A stretch of DNA of 47,794 bases from Hyphomicrobiales bacterium (GTDB taxonomy: Bacteria; Pseudomonadota; Alphaproteobacteria; Rhizobiales; Rhizobiaceae): the NCBI GenBank assembly GCA_900468625.1, contig UBUL01000014.1:114807-162600 (forward strand), written 5' to 3'. The notes beneath the pieces were generated by a model that searched no databases, was not told where the DNA came from, and was given only the letters and a program-made list of their open reading frames with translations. This document shows positions 8,916-17,970 of the stretch, piece by piece; the stretch's first letter is position 1; each line of letters opens with the position of its first letter. A program made the position numbers and the translations under genes.

Positions 8916-9650
8916 ATGCGATCCGCTATCTCGGCATTCAACCTGCATAAGTCGTTCACGGTCCAGGGCGTGCGCACGAACGCCCTCATCGATATTTCGG
9001 TCGATATCCATCGCGGTGAATTCGCCGTGCTGAGCGGGCCTTCCGGCTGTGGCAAGAGCACGCTTCTGGCAACGCTCGGCGGCATGACAAGACCCGACAG
9101 CGGGCGCCTTTGCGCCGGCGAAACCGATCTCTCATCATCGACGGACGCCGAGCGGGATGCGTTTCGCTTGAAAAACTGCGGCTTTATCTTTCAAGGCTTC
9201 AATTTGTTCCCAGCCCTTTCGGCTCTCGAACAGGTTCAGGTGCCGCTCGACTATCTGAATGTTCCGGAAGCCGAAGCGCGCGCAAGGGCACTCGAGGCAC
9301 TCGAGCGTGTCGGCCTGCTGCACCGCCAGCACTTGCGGCCTTCGCATCTGTCTGGTGGAGAAAAGCAGCGCGTCGCCATTGCAAGGGCGATCGTCAAAGA
9401 ACCGACGATCCTGTTTGCGGACGAGCCGACGAGTGCGCTGGACAGCAGCAATGGACAGCGGATCGTCGAGATCTTGCGAGACACGGCAAGACAGTTGGGA
9501 ACTGCAATTCTGTCCGTTTCGCACGATACGCGTCTGTTTTCGAAGGCAGATCGCCTCCTCAGGATGGAAGACGGTCGCCTGCTGCCTGACGAACACTCCG
9601 CCTCCGGGCGAAATATCGACATACGAGAGTACTGGCATGGATCAAATTAA
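8916..9650 (+). CDS. ABC exporter ATP-binding protein, DevA/LolD-MacB type
   Basis: A 244-aa nucleotide-binding subunit with every motif intact: Walker A GPSGCGKST (41-49), signature LSGGE (145-149) and Walker B ending in D169-E170, followed by the switch His in SVSHDTR. The sequence is of the MacB/LolD/DevA class that pairs with FtsX-like permeases. It starts 4 bp after the permease stop and its own end overlaps the adaptor gene by 14 bp. Confidence 0.95.
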   Translation: MRSAISAFNLHKSFTVQGVRTNALIDISVDIHRGEFAVLSGPSGCGKSTLLATLGGMTRPDSGRLCAGETDLSSSTDAERDAFRLKNCGFIFQGFNLFPALSALEQVQVPLDYLNVPEAEARARALEALERVGLLHRQHLRPSHLSGGEKQRVAIARAIVKEPTILFADEPTSALDSSNGQRIVEILRDTARQLGTAILSVSHDTRLFSKADRLLRMEDGRLLPDEHSASGRNIDIREYWHGSN

Positions 9651-10563
9651 GCGCTCCCGCCGTCTTTGGGCGGTCGGCCTGTTGGGCTCGTCCCTGACAT
9701 TGGGCCTGTTATGGATGGCCGTCGGCATCCCGAAGGCAAGCGAAAGTTCCAATACAACCGAGCGAGATATGCCGGCCATCATTGCCGCGGCGCGTGGGAC
9801 CGTCGACGTGGAGGGAGGCCTCTATCGGATAACGGCCGTACGCGATGGGCTCGTCGCCGAGGTGCAGGCGGAGGAAGGGGCTTATGTGCGCAAGGGAGAT
9901 GTTCTTGCCCTTCTCGACAGACGGCAGGAGGAAGCCGCGGTTCGCATCGCCGAACAGGAGGTTTCCCAAGCCGAAGATCATCATAAACTCCTCGAAATCA
10001 AGAAAAAGAACCTTTCGAAGACCTATGAAAGAATGCGCCGTGCCGCCGCCGGCAAGGCGGTGTCCGATCAGGCGCTCGAAGATGCGGGCAATGCCTATGA
10101 GACACAGGCCATCGAAACCAGTTCCGCTGCAACGACCCTGAATATAGTTCGGCAGCGTCTCGACATGGCCAAACGCGAGGTGAGCCTGCGCGAGATCAGG
10201 GCACCGGCCGACGGCGTCATCGTGCGCCAGGGGGTCAAGGCCGGCGAAGCCGTTTCCTCCCAGGCGATGAGCGAGATGTTCGTTCTGCTGCCGGATGGAC
10301 CGAAGATCGTGCGTGCAGACGTTCCGGAGGAATATCTCGATCTCGTCGGCCCCGGCATGACCGTGGAGATCGTCCCCGAGGGGCGCACGGCACAAACAGT
10401 TTCCGGGCGCATCAGCAGGGTTTCCAAAGTGTTGACGCATGCGAAATCGACGGAGAATCCCGGCGACCGAAGCGACATGAGAACGGCAAACTGCATCATC
10501 ACCGTGGCACGCGATGCGCCCTTGGCCATCGGACAACGCGTTGTCGTTCGCGTTCTTAAATGA
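9637..10563 (+). CDS. HlyD/DevB-type periplasmic adaptor (membrane fusion protein)
   Basis: A 308-aa adaptor. A basic N-terminus and one membrane anchor (about 8-28) are followed by a split lipoyl-like domain (RDGLVAEVQAEEGAYVRKGD, later IRAPADGVIVRQGVKAGE). The two lipoyl halves flank a coiled-coil hairpin of about 75 residues. A beta-barrel part containing VRADVPEEYLDLVGPGM completes it. It joins the inner-membrane ABC pair to the outer-membrane lipoprotein encoded three genes upstream. ATG 9637 lies inside the ATPase gene. A longer frame upstream only reads the ATPase gene in another frame and was discarded. Confidence 0.92.
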   Translation: MDQIKRSRRLWAVGLLGSSLTLGLLWMAVGIPKASESSNTTERDMPAIIAAARGTVDVEGGLYRITAVRDGLVAEVQAEEGAYVRKGDVLALLDRRQEEAAVRIAEQEVSQAEDHHKLLEIKKKNLSKTYERMRRAAAGKAVSDQALEDAGNAYETQAIETSSAATTLNIVRQRLDMAKREVSLREIRAPADGVIVRQGVKAGEAVSSQAMSEMFVLLPDGPKIVRADVPEEYLDLVGPGMTVEIVPEGRTAQTVSGRISRVSKVLTHAKSTENPGDRSDMRTANCIITVARDAPLAIGQRVVVRVLK

Positions 10564-10591
10564 AGATGCGAGACCGCCGACCTGCAGCAGG

Positions 10592-10616
10592 GCTGCGGTC
10601 CATGACCGGCCGCAGC
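10592..10616. terminator. Hairpin between convergent genes
   Basis: GCTGC (10592-10597 region), GGTC-CAT-GACC and GCAGC form a nested stem in the 78-bp gap between the adaptor gene and the convergent diguanylate cyclase gene. No T-tract is present. Confidence 0.3.
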
Positions 10617-10641
10617 GGACAACGAAACAGGCAGACGTAAG

Positions 10642-11538
10642 CTAGTGAGCGCCTTCGAATGCGGACCATGCGGGCGATACGATCCGGAAACCGTTTTTGC
10701 CCGATGACTTCACTTCGTAGAGGCCGCGATCCGCTTTCGCAAATATGTCTTTGGCCGAATGGCCTGGGACGATTATGGCCGCGCCGACGGAGGTTGCAAT
10801 GCGGATGGTCTTCAATGGCGTGGAGACGGTCCAGTTCAATCCCCTGACGACACGGCCGGCGATTCTTGCAAGGTAGTCGGTCGAGGGACATTCGTGGATC
10901 ACGGCAAACTCGTCGCCACCGATCCGAGCGATCATGCTGGCTTTAGGGACGGCCTGCGAAAGCCTGCGTCCGGCGGCTTTGAGGCAGTCATCGCCCGCCT
11001 GGTGCCCAAGCGTGTCATTGACGGACTTGAAACCGTCGAGATCCACCAGGAGCAGAGCCCTGGCCGTCGGTCCTTGTGTTGCGCATACTTCGTTGAAGAA
11101 AGTTTCGAAGCGGGTCCGGGACGTCAGCCCGGTCAGAATGTCATGCTCGGCCAATTGGCGGAGCTGCTCGACCATGGTCTTTTCGGCGGTGATGTCCTGT
11201 TTCATGCCGAATATTCTTGTCGCGGTCCCGTTCACGACCTCGACGCAGGCGGTTATTCTTATCCACCGGCGGTTTCCGCTTGCGGTTATTATCTGCGCAT
11301 CCAAGCTGAAACCTTCGCCCGTATGGATTGCTCTCTCACGGACCTCATCAAGCCGGCGGCGAGTCTCCGGAGTGTAGAATTTCAGGATCTCTTCCCGCGT
11401 GAGCGGCGTTTGCGGCGCAAGATCGAAGAGTTCATAGACCGTATCCGTCCAGCTAAGCGTCTGGTCGGGCAAGCTGCATTCCCATACCCCGATACGAGCA
11501 GCCTTGAACGAACGATCGAACAATTCCCGTAAATGCAT
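10642..11538 (-). CDS. PAS-GGDEF diguanylate cyclase
   Basis: A 298-aa cytoplasmic protein. A PAS domain (about 10-118, with WTDTVYELF and GMKQDITAEK typical of PAS_3/PAC) precedes a GGDEF domain (about 130-290). The active-site loop is intact (GGDEF, residues 207-211, in ARIGGDEFAV), so it should make cyclic-di-GMP from two GTP. The RxxD inhibitory site expected just before the loop is absent (PKAS in its place), so product inhibition through that site is not expected. No membrane segments are seen. ATG 11538 starts directly before the PAS fold; the longer start at 11595 adds an unrelated leader. Confidence 0.92.
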   Translation of the reverse strand: MHLRELFDRSFKAARIGVWECSLPDQTLSWTDTVYELFDLAPQTPLTREEILKFYTPETRRRLDEVRERAIHTGEGFSLDAQIITASGNRRWIRITACVEVVNGTATRIFGMKQDITAEKTMVEQLRQLAEHDILTGLTSRTRFETFFNEVCATQGPTARALLLVDLDGFKSVNDTLGHQAGDDCLKAAGRRLSQAVPKASMIARIGGDEFAVIHECPSTDYLARIAGRVVRGLNWTVSTPLKTIRIATSVGAAIIVPGHSAKDIFAKADRGLYEVKSSGKNGFRIVSPAWSAFEGAH

Positions 11539-12106
11539 GAATTCGCGGGAACCGATTGTCCGTGACCGGAATATGTCATTTCCATCGCAAGGCATTGAAG
11601 GCCCTCACCAGCTGATCGAAGACTGTCGCCGTCCCGGCACTCTATTTCGGAGAGAGGATCGCATGTATTGTTTGCATTCTGGTTTCCAAAAATAACGGTG
11701 CTGTGACTGTCGCCGTTGGAAGAGCCCTGTTTCGAGATCGAACCTCCCGACGAAAATCGTCGGCAGCACATCGATCAAACGCCCAATATGCCCGCTGACG
11801 AATGCCACAAACCAATCCGCTTCCGCGGCGGAACCGTGAGAATACTGCGTCAAGGTAGTCTTCGTAGATTGCGCCGGACTGATCGGTAACATCCTCTGTC
11901 AAGGCAATAGGATCAAGCAAAACATTGGCTGCGCCGACGACGATCCTCTTCAAGCGCCGGTCACTGCCGACAACCGCGCTCTCTTTCGCTGCCGATCTTG
12001 GTGACAACGTGCCATAGCGGCAAAGAGCCACGCAAGCTGCTTTTACGGTTGCCCTTGCAGGCGAATGCACTAGCTTCTGGTAGTCCACCCTTCCTCCGAG
12101 GCTGAC
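11539..12106. other. Long gap between diguanylate cyclase and ackA
   Basis: No recognised gene. On the minus strand, frames around 11605-12060 have a somewhat protein-like composition (for example ADWFVAFVSGHIGRLIDVLP) but change frame near 11855 and match nothing I know. This may be a decayed gene. The ackA promoter must lie in the right half, but no clear -35/-10 pair was found. Confidence 0.4.
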
Positions 12107-13279
12107 ATGACCGACGATGTCCTGCTGACATTCAATGCCGGATCCTCGACCCTGAAGATCGGGATATTCGAGTTGAAGGGCGCCCGGGCGAGCAATGTCG
12201 GTCGCGGGAAGATCGATTTCGATCAAACGCCGCTGACGCTTCGCTATTCCGTCAGGCAGGCTCACTACGAGAAGCCGGTCAAGGGCGACAACGACACGAA
12301 CTTCGTTTCCATCGTAGGCGAAACCCTGGATCACATGCTCGCTCACCTTCCAGGCGGACTAAGCGCAGTGGCCCACCGCGTCGTCCATGGCGGCATGACG
12401 TTCCCCAAGGCCATCCCGCTGGATGATGCCAGGATCGGGCAGATCGAGGCGCTCATTCCGCTTGCTCCTTTGCACCAGCCCCAAGCCTTGCGGGTCATCC
12501 GATCGATCGCAACGCTCAGGCCCGGTGTCCGGCAGGTCGCTTCGTTCGACACGGCATTCCATTCATCGCAATCCGACCTCGTGCGGCGGCTGGCCATCCC
12601 ACGCAGGATGCACGACGATGGCGTGCGCCGCTACGGCTTTCATGGCCTTTCGTACAAATACATCGCGTCCCGGCTTCGGCAGATCGACCCGGTAGCCGCC
12701 GGGGGGAAGGTCATCGCATGCCACCTCGGCAGCGGCGCCAGCCTATGCGCCATGGAGGATGGCATCAGCCGGGACACAAGCATGGGTTTTTCGGCATTGG
12801 ACGGGATTCCCATGGCGACACGCCCCGGCTGGCTCGACCCCGGAGCGCTGCTCTATCTCATGAGGAGCGGCATGCGGCAGCCTGACGAGATGGAGGATTT
12901 TCTCTATCATGAATGCGGCCTGCTCGGTGTTTCGGGCATCAGCGGCGACACTCGGGTCCTGCTCGATGACGACAGTCCGGAAGCGGCAGAGGCCATAGAT
13001 CTGTTCTGCCTGCGCATATCGGGCGAAATCGGCCGATTATGCGCGACGCTCGGAGGCCTTGATGCCATCGTCTTCACGGCCGGCATCGGCGAAAACCAGC
13101 CGCAGATCAGAGCCCGCGTTGCACAAAGGCTGCAATGGCTGGGCATTGAAATCGACGGGAACGCGAACAACCGCAATTTGACCTCGATCAACGCGGCATC
13201 CAGCCATGCCAAGCTATTTGTCATTCCGACCGATGAGGAGCAGGTGATTGCCGACGAGGCTACAGCACTCATCATGTGA
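12107..13279 (+). CDS. ackA: Acetate kinase
   Basis: A 390-aa member of the acetokinase family (ASKHA fold), which interconverts acetyl-phosphate plus ADP with acetate plus ATP. Visible signatures are the N-terminal [16 protein letters not shown], the catalytic region [24 protein letters not shown], the [10 protein letters not shown] segment and TAGIGENQP near the C-terminus. The ATG at 12107 follows a GAGG ribosome-binding site. It lies 19 bp upstream of phosphoketolase, whose product acetyl-phosphate is its substrate, so the pair forms a short ATP-yielding branch. Confidence 0.96.
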   Translation: MTDDVLLTFNAGSSTLKIGIFELKGARASNVGRGKIDFDQTPLTLRYSVRQAHYEKPVKGDNDTNFVSIVGETLDHMLAHLPGGLSAVAHRVVHGGMTFPKAIPLDDARIGQIEALIPLAPLHQPQALRVIRSIATLRPGVRQVASFDTAFHSSQSDLVRRLAIPRRMHDDGVRRYGFHGLSYKYIASRLRQIDPVAAGGKVIACHLGSGASLCAMEDGISRDTSMGFSALDGIPMATRPGWLDPGALLYLMRSGMRQPDEMEDFLYHECGLLGVSGISGDTRVLLDDDSPEAAEAIDLFCLRISGEIGRLCATLGGLDAIVFTAGIGENQPQIRARVAQRLQWLGIEIDGNANNRNLTSINAASSHAKLFVIPTDEEQVIADEATALIM

Positions 13280-13298
13280 CGAAAACGAGGAGACGGAA

Positions 13299-15674
13299 AT
13301 GAATGCAGTCGCCACACCGCTTTCGCCCGAAGAACTCGCTCTGATCGACCGCTACTGGAAGGCCGCCAATTATCTGTCGGTCGGCCAGATCTATCTGATG
13401 GACAATCCGCTGCTGCGCGAACCGCTGAAGCCCGAGCACATTAAACCGAGGCTGCTTGGCCACTGGGGCACGACGCCGGGACTGAACTTCATCTACGCGC
13501 ATCTCAACCGCCTCATCAAGGCGCGCGATCTCGACATCATCTATATATGCGGGCCGGGCCATGGCGGCCCCGGCATGGTTGCCAACACCTATCTCGAGGG
13601 CACCTATAGCGAAATCTATCCGGATATCTCCGAGACGACGGAAGGGATGCAAAGACTGTTCAAGCAGTTTTCCTTCCCCGGCGGCATTCCAAGCCATGCA
13701 GCGCCTGAGACGCCCGGATCCATCCACGAAGGCGGTGAGCTCGGCTATGCGCTCGTTCATGCCTTTGGAGCCGCCTTCGACAATCCCGATCTTATCGTTG
13801 CCTGCGTCGTTGGCGACGGCGAGGCCGAAACCGGACCGCTCGCAGCAGGCTGGCATTCCAACAAGTTCCTCAATCCGGCGCGCGACGGCGCCGTGCTGCC
13901 GATCCTCCATCTCAACGGCTACAAGATCGCCAATCCGACGATCCTCGGCCGGGCAAGCGATGACGATCTGCGCAACCTGTTTTCTGGCTACGGCTATGAG
14001 GCCTTCTTCGTCGAAGGGCATGAACCGGCGCTCATGCATCAGAGGATGGCCGCCACTTTCGACCAGGTGTTCGATCGCATCCGCGGCATACAGCGGAACG
14101 CTCGTGAAAAAACATCAGTCGAAGCCATGCCCCGCTGGCCGATGATCGTGCTGCGCAGTCCGAAAGGCTGGACAGGCCCGAGGCAAGTCGATGGCAAGAA
14201 GGTCGAAGGCTTCTGGCGGGCGCATCAGGTGCCCGTTGCCAATTGCCGCGGCAACGAGGATCATCGCAAGATTCTGGAAGACTGGATGCGCAGCTATGAT
14301 CCGGACGATCTCTTCGATCGTGAAGGACGCTTGAAGACCGAACTGCAGGCGCTTGCGCCCCAGGGCAAACGGCGCATGGGCGCCAATCCCCATGCCAATG
14401 GCGGCCTGCTTCGCAAGGAGCTTTCCGTTCCGTCCATCGAGAATTACGCCATCGAGATCGGCGAACGCGGCAGCAAGCAGGTGCAATCCACCGAAATCCT
14501 TGGTCAGTATCTGCGCGACACGCTGAAGCTCAATGATGTCAAGCAGAATTTCCGCATCTTCGGTCCCGACGAGACGGAATCGAACCGGCTCGGCAGCGTC
14601 TTCGATGTCACGGATCGGGTCTGGATGGAGGCGATCGAAGATTACGATGTCCACCTGGCTCGGGATGGCCGGGTCATGGAGGTCTTGAGCGAGCATCTGT
14701 GCCAGGGCTGGCTGGAAGGCTACCTGCTTACCGGCAGGCACGGGCTTTTCTCGTGCTACGAGGCCTTTATCCACATCATCGATTCCATGTTCAACCAGCA
14801 CGCCAAATGGCTGAAGGTCTCGCGCGAACTGCCATGGCGCAAGCCGATCTCGTCGCTGAACTATCTCTTGACATCGCATGTCTGGCGGCAGGATCACAAC
14901 GGCTTCTCCCATCAGGATCCCGGCTTCGTCGATCTCGTCGCCAACAAGAAGGCCGATATCGTGCGCATCTATCTGCCGCCAGACGCCAACACGCTGTTAT
15001 GGGTCGGCGATCATTGCCTCAGAACCTATGACCGGATCAACGTCATCGTTGCCGGCAAGCAGCCGGAATCGCAGTGGCTCACAATGGACGAGGCGATCGC
15101 CCATTGTAAGGCGGGCGCCGGCGTCTGGGATTGGGCAAGCTACGAAGATAATACGATCGCCCCCGATGTCGTCATGGCCTGCGCCGGCGACGTTCCGACC
15201 ATGGAGACGCTTGCCGCCGTCATGCTGCTGCATGAGGCAATCCCAGATCTCAAGATCCGGACGGTCAACGTGGTCGATCTTCTGGCTCTGCAGGACCCGA
15301 ACCAGCATCCGCACGGTCTCGATCATCAAACCTTCGATCAGATCTTCACCAAGGACAAGCCGGTGATCTTCGCCTATCACGGCTATCCCTATCTGATCCA
15401 CCGGCTGACCTACAGACGAACCAACCACGACAACATTCATGTACGCGGGTTCATCGAGGAGGGTACGACGACAACCCCCTTCGACATGACCGTGCTGAAC
15501 GAACTCGACCGCTATCATCTCGCGCTTGAAGCGATCGACCGCGTGCCCGGCCTCGCGGAAAAGGTTCCCGACGTCAGACACGAGTTAAAGGCGAAGCTTA
15601 TCAAGCATCACGACTATGTCCGGCGTTACGGTGAGGACATGCCCGAAGTCGGGGATTGGCGATGGAAGCGATAG
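13299..15674 (+). CDS. xfp: Xylulose-5-phosphate/fructose-6-phosphate phosphoketolase
   Basis: A thiamine-diphosphate enzyme of 791 aa, the usual family length. It splits xylulose-5-P (and possibly fructose-6-P) with phosphate to acetyl-phosphate and glyceraldehyde-3-P (or erythrose-4-P). Family motifs seen are [28 protein letters not shown], the ThDP/Mg region [19 protein letters not shown] and, further on, [13 protein letters not shown]. The start ATG 13299 has GAGGAG just upstream; the longer frame from 13248 overlaps ackA. Together with ackA it gives a bypass from pentose phosphates to acetate. Confidence 0.96.
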   Translation: MNAVATPLSPEELALIDRYWKAANYLSVGQIYLMDNPLLREPLKPEHIKPRLLGHWGTTPGLNFIYAHLNRLIKARDLDIIYICGPGHGGPGMVANTYLEGTYSEIYPDISETTEGMQRLFKQFSFPGGIPSHAAPETPGSIHEGGELGYALVHAFGAAFDNPDLIVACVVGDGEAETGPLAAGWHSNKFLNPARDGAVLPILHLNGYKIANPTILGRASDDDLRNLFSGYGYEAFFVEGHEPALMHQRMAATFDQVFDRIRGIQRNAREKTSVEAMPRWPMIVLRSPKGWTGPRQVDGKKVEGFWRAHQVPVANCRGNEDHRKILEDWMRSYDPDDLFDREGRLKTELQALAPQGKRRMGANPHANGGLLRKELSVPSIENYAIEIGERGSKQVQSTEILGQYLRDTLKLNDVKQNFRIFGPDETESNRLGSVFDVTDRVWMEAIEDYDVHLARDGRVMEVLSEHLCQGWLEGYLLTGRHGLFSCYEAFIHIIDSMFNQHAKWLKVSRELPWRKPISSLNYLLTSHVWRQDHNGFSHQDPGFVDLVANKKADIVRIYLPPDANTLLWVGDHCLRTYDRINVIVAGKQPESQWLTMDEAIAHCKAGAGVWDWASYEDNTIAPDVVMACAGDVPTMETLAAVMLLHEAIPDLKIRTVNVVDLLALQDPNQHPHGLDHQTFDQIFTKDKPVIFAYHGYPYLIHRLTYRRTNHDNIHVRGFIEEGTTTTPFDMTVLNELDRYHLALEAIDRVPGLAEKVPDVRHELKAKLIKHHDYVRRYGEDMPEVGDWRWKR

Positions 15675-15763
15675 ACGTGGTCCCGGGCTCCATATCGGCC
15701 GAAACATCAGGCGTGTATTGTGCTGAAACAGCTATGCTCGTAGTCCTTGCTGCGACCTCTCGT

Positions 15764-15910
15764 CTATCCGGCAAACCGCACCAGCAGGATCACGAGCACT
15801 GCTGCCACAAGCCCGCCGATGAAGATCAAGCGCTGCCACCGCCGCTTCAGGATGATCTCGCCTTGACGAACATCCTGGGCTGAGAACATGCGCGGCTTGT
15901 CCTTGTCCAT
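15764..15910 (-). CDS. Small single-membrane-span protein
   Basis: A 48-aa protein starting MDKDKPRMFSAQDVRQG, with one membrane span at the C-terminus (LIFIGGLVAAVLVILLVRFAG) and a charged N-terminus, hence tail-anchored. ATG 15910 is chosen because GAGGTG sits 5 bases upstream; longer starts at 15934 or 15967 lack this. It lies 124 bp downstream of the PEBP gene in the same direction and has no stress-type promoter of its own, so it may be transcribed with that gene. Confidence 0.65.
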   Translation of the reverse strand: MDKDKPRMFSAQDVRQGEIILKRRWQRLIFIGGLVAAVLVILLVRFAG

Positions 15911-16034
15911 GTCACCTCGGTCTTTCCTGCTCATTGCAGCAATCCCAGGGACGCCGGATTTCGGCACCCGTTCAACTCGTATCGACGCGGTCGGCGTCGA
16001 GATGCGCCGATCGCGTCCGCTTGCAGATCTCGAC

Positions 16035-16496
16035 CTACGATTGATAGGTGCCGGTGAGGCTCGCCTCCGCCAGCATGTGTTTCTTCACCTTCTGCCACAT
16101 CGCTTCGGCTCCGATGGCTTCAGGAAGCGTGACCCTCGGCACGTCGAGGGCGGCCAGCCGAAAAATATAGCGATGGGGAGGATCTCCGCTCGGTGGCTTC
16201 GGACCGTCATAGCGCGCGTTGCCGAAATCGTTCTTATAAAAGCGCAGTGCCTGCTCCTGCATTGTATCTACGCCTTCGGCCAGGCCGCCCCATTGCGCGG
16301 GAATATTGGCGATGCCGCAATGGCAAAACGTGCCGCTCGGCGCGTCCGGATCCTCGATGATAAAAGCGAAACTTTGGGTCTTTTCGGGAGCGCCGCCCCA
16401 GGCGAGCGGCGGGAACATATTCTCGCCATCCAGCGCGTATCTGTCCGGTATCGGCTCGTTTTCAGCAAAGGCTTTGCTGATCAACGTCAAAGCCAT
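16035..16496 (-). CDS. YbhB/YbcL-type PEBP (Raf kinase inhibitor-like) protein
   Basis: A 153-aa phosphatidylethanolamine-binding-protein fold of the bacterial YbhB/YbcL class. Characteristic pieces are SKAFAENEPIPDRYAL, NMFPPLAWGGAPEKTQSFAFIIEDPDAPSG (the ligand-pocket DPDAP), the HCGIANIP segment and PPHRYIFRLAALD. The biochemical role in bacteria is unsettled. AGGAGG lies just before ATG 16496. Upstream on the minus strand is a GGAAC-N16-GGTT promoter (16580-16556), pointing to general-stress control. Confidence 0.92.
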   Translation of the reverse strand: MALTLISKAFAENEPIPDRYALDGENMFPPLAWGGAPEKTQSFAFIIEDPDAPSGTFCHCGIANIPAQWGGLAEGVDTMQEQALRFYKNDFGNARYDGPKPPSGDPPHRYIFRLAALDVPRVTLPEAIGAEAMWQKVKKHMLAEASLTGTYQS

Positions 16497-16555
16497 TCGA
16501 TCCTCCTTTTACTGTCATGGATTCATGAGTTTGTGAAGTTCGGAACATATGGTGC

Positions 16556-16580
16556 AACCCGTCAGTGCCATTATTGTTCC
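16556..16580 (-). promoter_or_regulatory. EcfG/RpoE2-type promoter for the PEBP gene
   Basis: Minus strand: GGAAC at 16580-16576, 16 bases, GGTT at 16559-16556. This matches the rhizobial general-stress sigma consensus (GGAAC-N18/19-TT, or GGAAC-N16/17-CGTT). It is 60 bp before the ATG at 16496. Confidence 0.7.
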
Positions 16581-16585
16581 GCGCG

Positions 16586-16610
16586 GGAACCTTGCCCCTC
16601 ACCCGCGGTT
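16586..16610 (+). promoter_or_regulatory. EcfG/RpoE2-type promoter for the DUF2934 gene
   Basis: GGAAC at 16586-16590, 16 bases, GGTT at 16607-16610, ending 25 bp before ATG 16636. Its -35 forms an inverted repeat with the -35 of the opposite promoter (GTTCC-GCGCG-GGAAC). Confidence 0.65.
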
Positions 16611-16635
16611 CGAAACGGCCACGAAGGAGGAAAAA

Positions 16636-16896
16636 ATGACGGATGAGCGGTTCGAGTGGATCAGCAGGCGGGCTTATGCCATTTGGGAGGCCGCCGGCCG
16701 GCCTTGGGGATGCAGCCAGCATCATTGGGAACAGGCGGCCAAGGAGCGCGAGATCATGGAACGAACCCGGGCATCCGCCGACGGCGAGGAGATACTTGCA
16801 AGGTTTCGACCGAAGGCCGCCGAAACGCCCCGATCCGAGGATGATGCACGAGACACCGAGAAGAACCAGGTCCCCGACGGCCGCCGCGTCGGATAA
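16636..16896 (+). CDS. DUF2934 family protein
   Basis: An 86-aa soluble protein. The first 40 residues carry the DUF2934 pattern (ISRRAYAIWEAAGRPWG then HHWEQA), a short helical module common in rhizobial stress-induced proteins with no known biochemical function. The remainder is charged and probably disordered. The start is fixed by AAGGAGG about 7 bases before ATG 16636. It is transcribed from its own stress-type promoter. Confidence 0.85.
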   Translation: MTDERFEWISRRAYAIWEAAGRPWGCSQHHWEQAAKEREIMERTRASADGEEILARFRPKAAETPRSEDDARDTEKNQVPDGRRVG

Positions 16897-16986
16897 GGAC
16901 CGCAAGCAGGCACCGCTGTGCCACTCGCCCGCGCGCACCCGACCCACTGTACGATCATCGATCATGCCTTTTGCCAGGGAGATCGC

Positions 16987-17325
16987 CTAATTCTGCGTTC
17001 CGTCGCGGCTCGGCTGGGCCGGCGTACTCTTTATGCCACGCTGATTGTTGTCCGTGCGATCGGTCGGTGCGGGCTGCGCAGATTGGCCGGCAGGCGGGAT
17101 ATTGTCGATCGTGCCGCCCTGCGGCTGCCCGGAGGAGGAGCTGATAGCCGGCCCCGGGCTTTGAGATTTATCCGGTTCGATATGGCGGCTCCACATTTCA
17201 ACACCGGCCCATACGATTGCGGCCAGAACCAGCGCGATGATGAGGAGCGTGGATAGATGGGTGCCACGTACTCCCTGGCGAGCCTCTGTCGCCGAAAGTG
17301 GCTTCTTTGGTTCCGGGGATGCCAT
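16987..17325 (-). CDS. Small protein with one membrane span and a disordered tail
   Basis: A 112-aa protein: a cytoplasmic N-terminus (MASPEPKKPLSATEARQG), one membrane span at about 25-43 (LLIIALVLAAIVWAGVEMW), then about 65 residues rich in Pro, Gln, Ser and Gly that probably lie in the periplasm. The function is not recognised. GGAGG precedes ATG 17325, and a GGAAC-N16-GGTT promoter lies at 17387-17363. It converges on the DUF2934 gene. Confidence 0.78.
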   Translation of the reverse strand: MASPEPKKPLSATEARQGVRGTHLSTLLIIALVLAAIVWAGVEMWSRHIEPDKSQSPGPAISSSSGQPQGGTIDNIPPAGQSAQPAPTDRTDNNQRGIKSTPAQPSRDGTQN

Positions 17326-17362
17326 TTTAGGCCTCCGTTCGTTTTAACCCTGGTGTTGGCCT

Positions 17363-17387
17363 AACCGGAATAGCTGGAGATAGTTCC
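17363..17387 (-). promoter_or_regulatory. EcfG/RpoE2-type promoter for the 112-aa membrane protein
   Basis: Minus strand: GGAAC 17387-17383, 16 bases, GGTT 17366-17363, ending 37 bp before ATG 17325. Confidence 0.65.
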
Positions 17388-17422
17388 ATTTCGTCGCATT
17401 CTCCGTCCAATCGGCTTGAATC

Positions 17423-17447
17423 GGAACATTGCGCGCCACGGCACGTT
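17423..17447 (+). promoter_or_regulatory. EcfG/RpoE2-type promoter with perfect consensus
   Basis: GGAAC 17423-17427, 16 bases, CGTT 17444-17447, an exact GGAAC-N16-CGTT match. It faces the gene at 17598, leaving a leader of about 140 bases. Confidence 0.72.
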
Positions 17448-17597
17448 AGCTCATGAGGTAACAGATCGTGCCAAGCGGACGCGATGGCGCTGAAGAATAT
17501 GGAGATTTTTCCGCTTTCTCTCCATAGCCAACGAAACGGCAGTCGAGCTTCCTACCCATCCGATCTGTGCCTTTCCAACGTTCAAGGAGGTGGAAAG

Positions 17598-17921
17598 ATG
17601 GACGAGGCGTTGAAGCTCTACCGTTTGGTTCCGGTCGCGGCCGAAGATGATCCCAACTGGCTGGACGCCAGATCTCGTGGCGAAATCCTCGTTGCTGCTC
17701 GAACCGCGGGCGACGCACGCATCGTCGCGGCCGAAACGGAGCTGGATTTCATGGACATCGGCGCCGCCCCCGCGGAGGACAAGACGACCAGAATGGCAAG
17801 CGTCTTCCGCAACGAGAAACTCTATACAGTCATCGAGGTGGACAATGGCAAGGAATATCGCGAACGCGGTGTCGTCGAAGGTTCCATCGGCATCGACACC
17901 ATCATTTCGACCCAGGTCTGA
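17598..17921 (+). CDS. Hypothetical soluble stress-cluster protein
   Basis: A 107-aa acidic protein that I do not recognise (MDEALKLYRLVPVAAEDDPNW...). It has no membrane segment or signal peptide. The pattern of alternating helices and strands ends in VVEGSIGIDTIISTQV. ATG 17598 follows AAGGAGG about 8 bases upstream, while the longer frame from 17484 would begin near the promoter. It is driven by the perfect GGAAC-N16-CGTT promoter at 17423, and the next gene follows closely on the same strand. Confidence 0.75.
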   Translation: MDEALKLYRLVPVAAEDDPNWLDARSRGEILVAARTAGDARIVAAETELDFMDIGAAPAEDKTTRMASVFRNEKLYTVIEVDNGKEYRERGVVEGSIGIDTIISTQV

Positions 17922-17970
17922 TCGGCGGGGTCATTCGAGTGGCGAGATACTGGCAAAATGCGGTCGCGTC

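Noticed and set aside
11642..12346. A 234-codon frame on the minus strand overlapping ackA
   Set aside because: Its N-terminal part is antisense to ackA; the remainder falls in the gap and changes frame with no recognisable domain.
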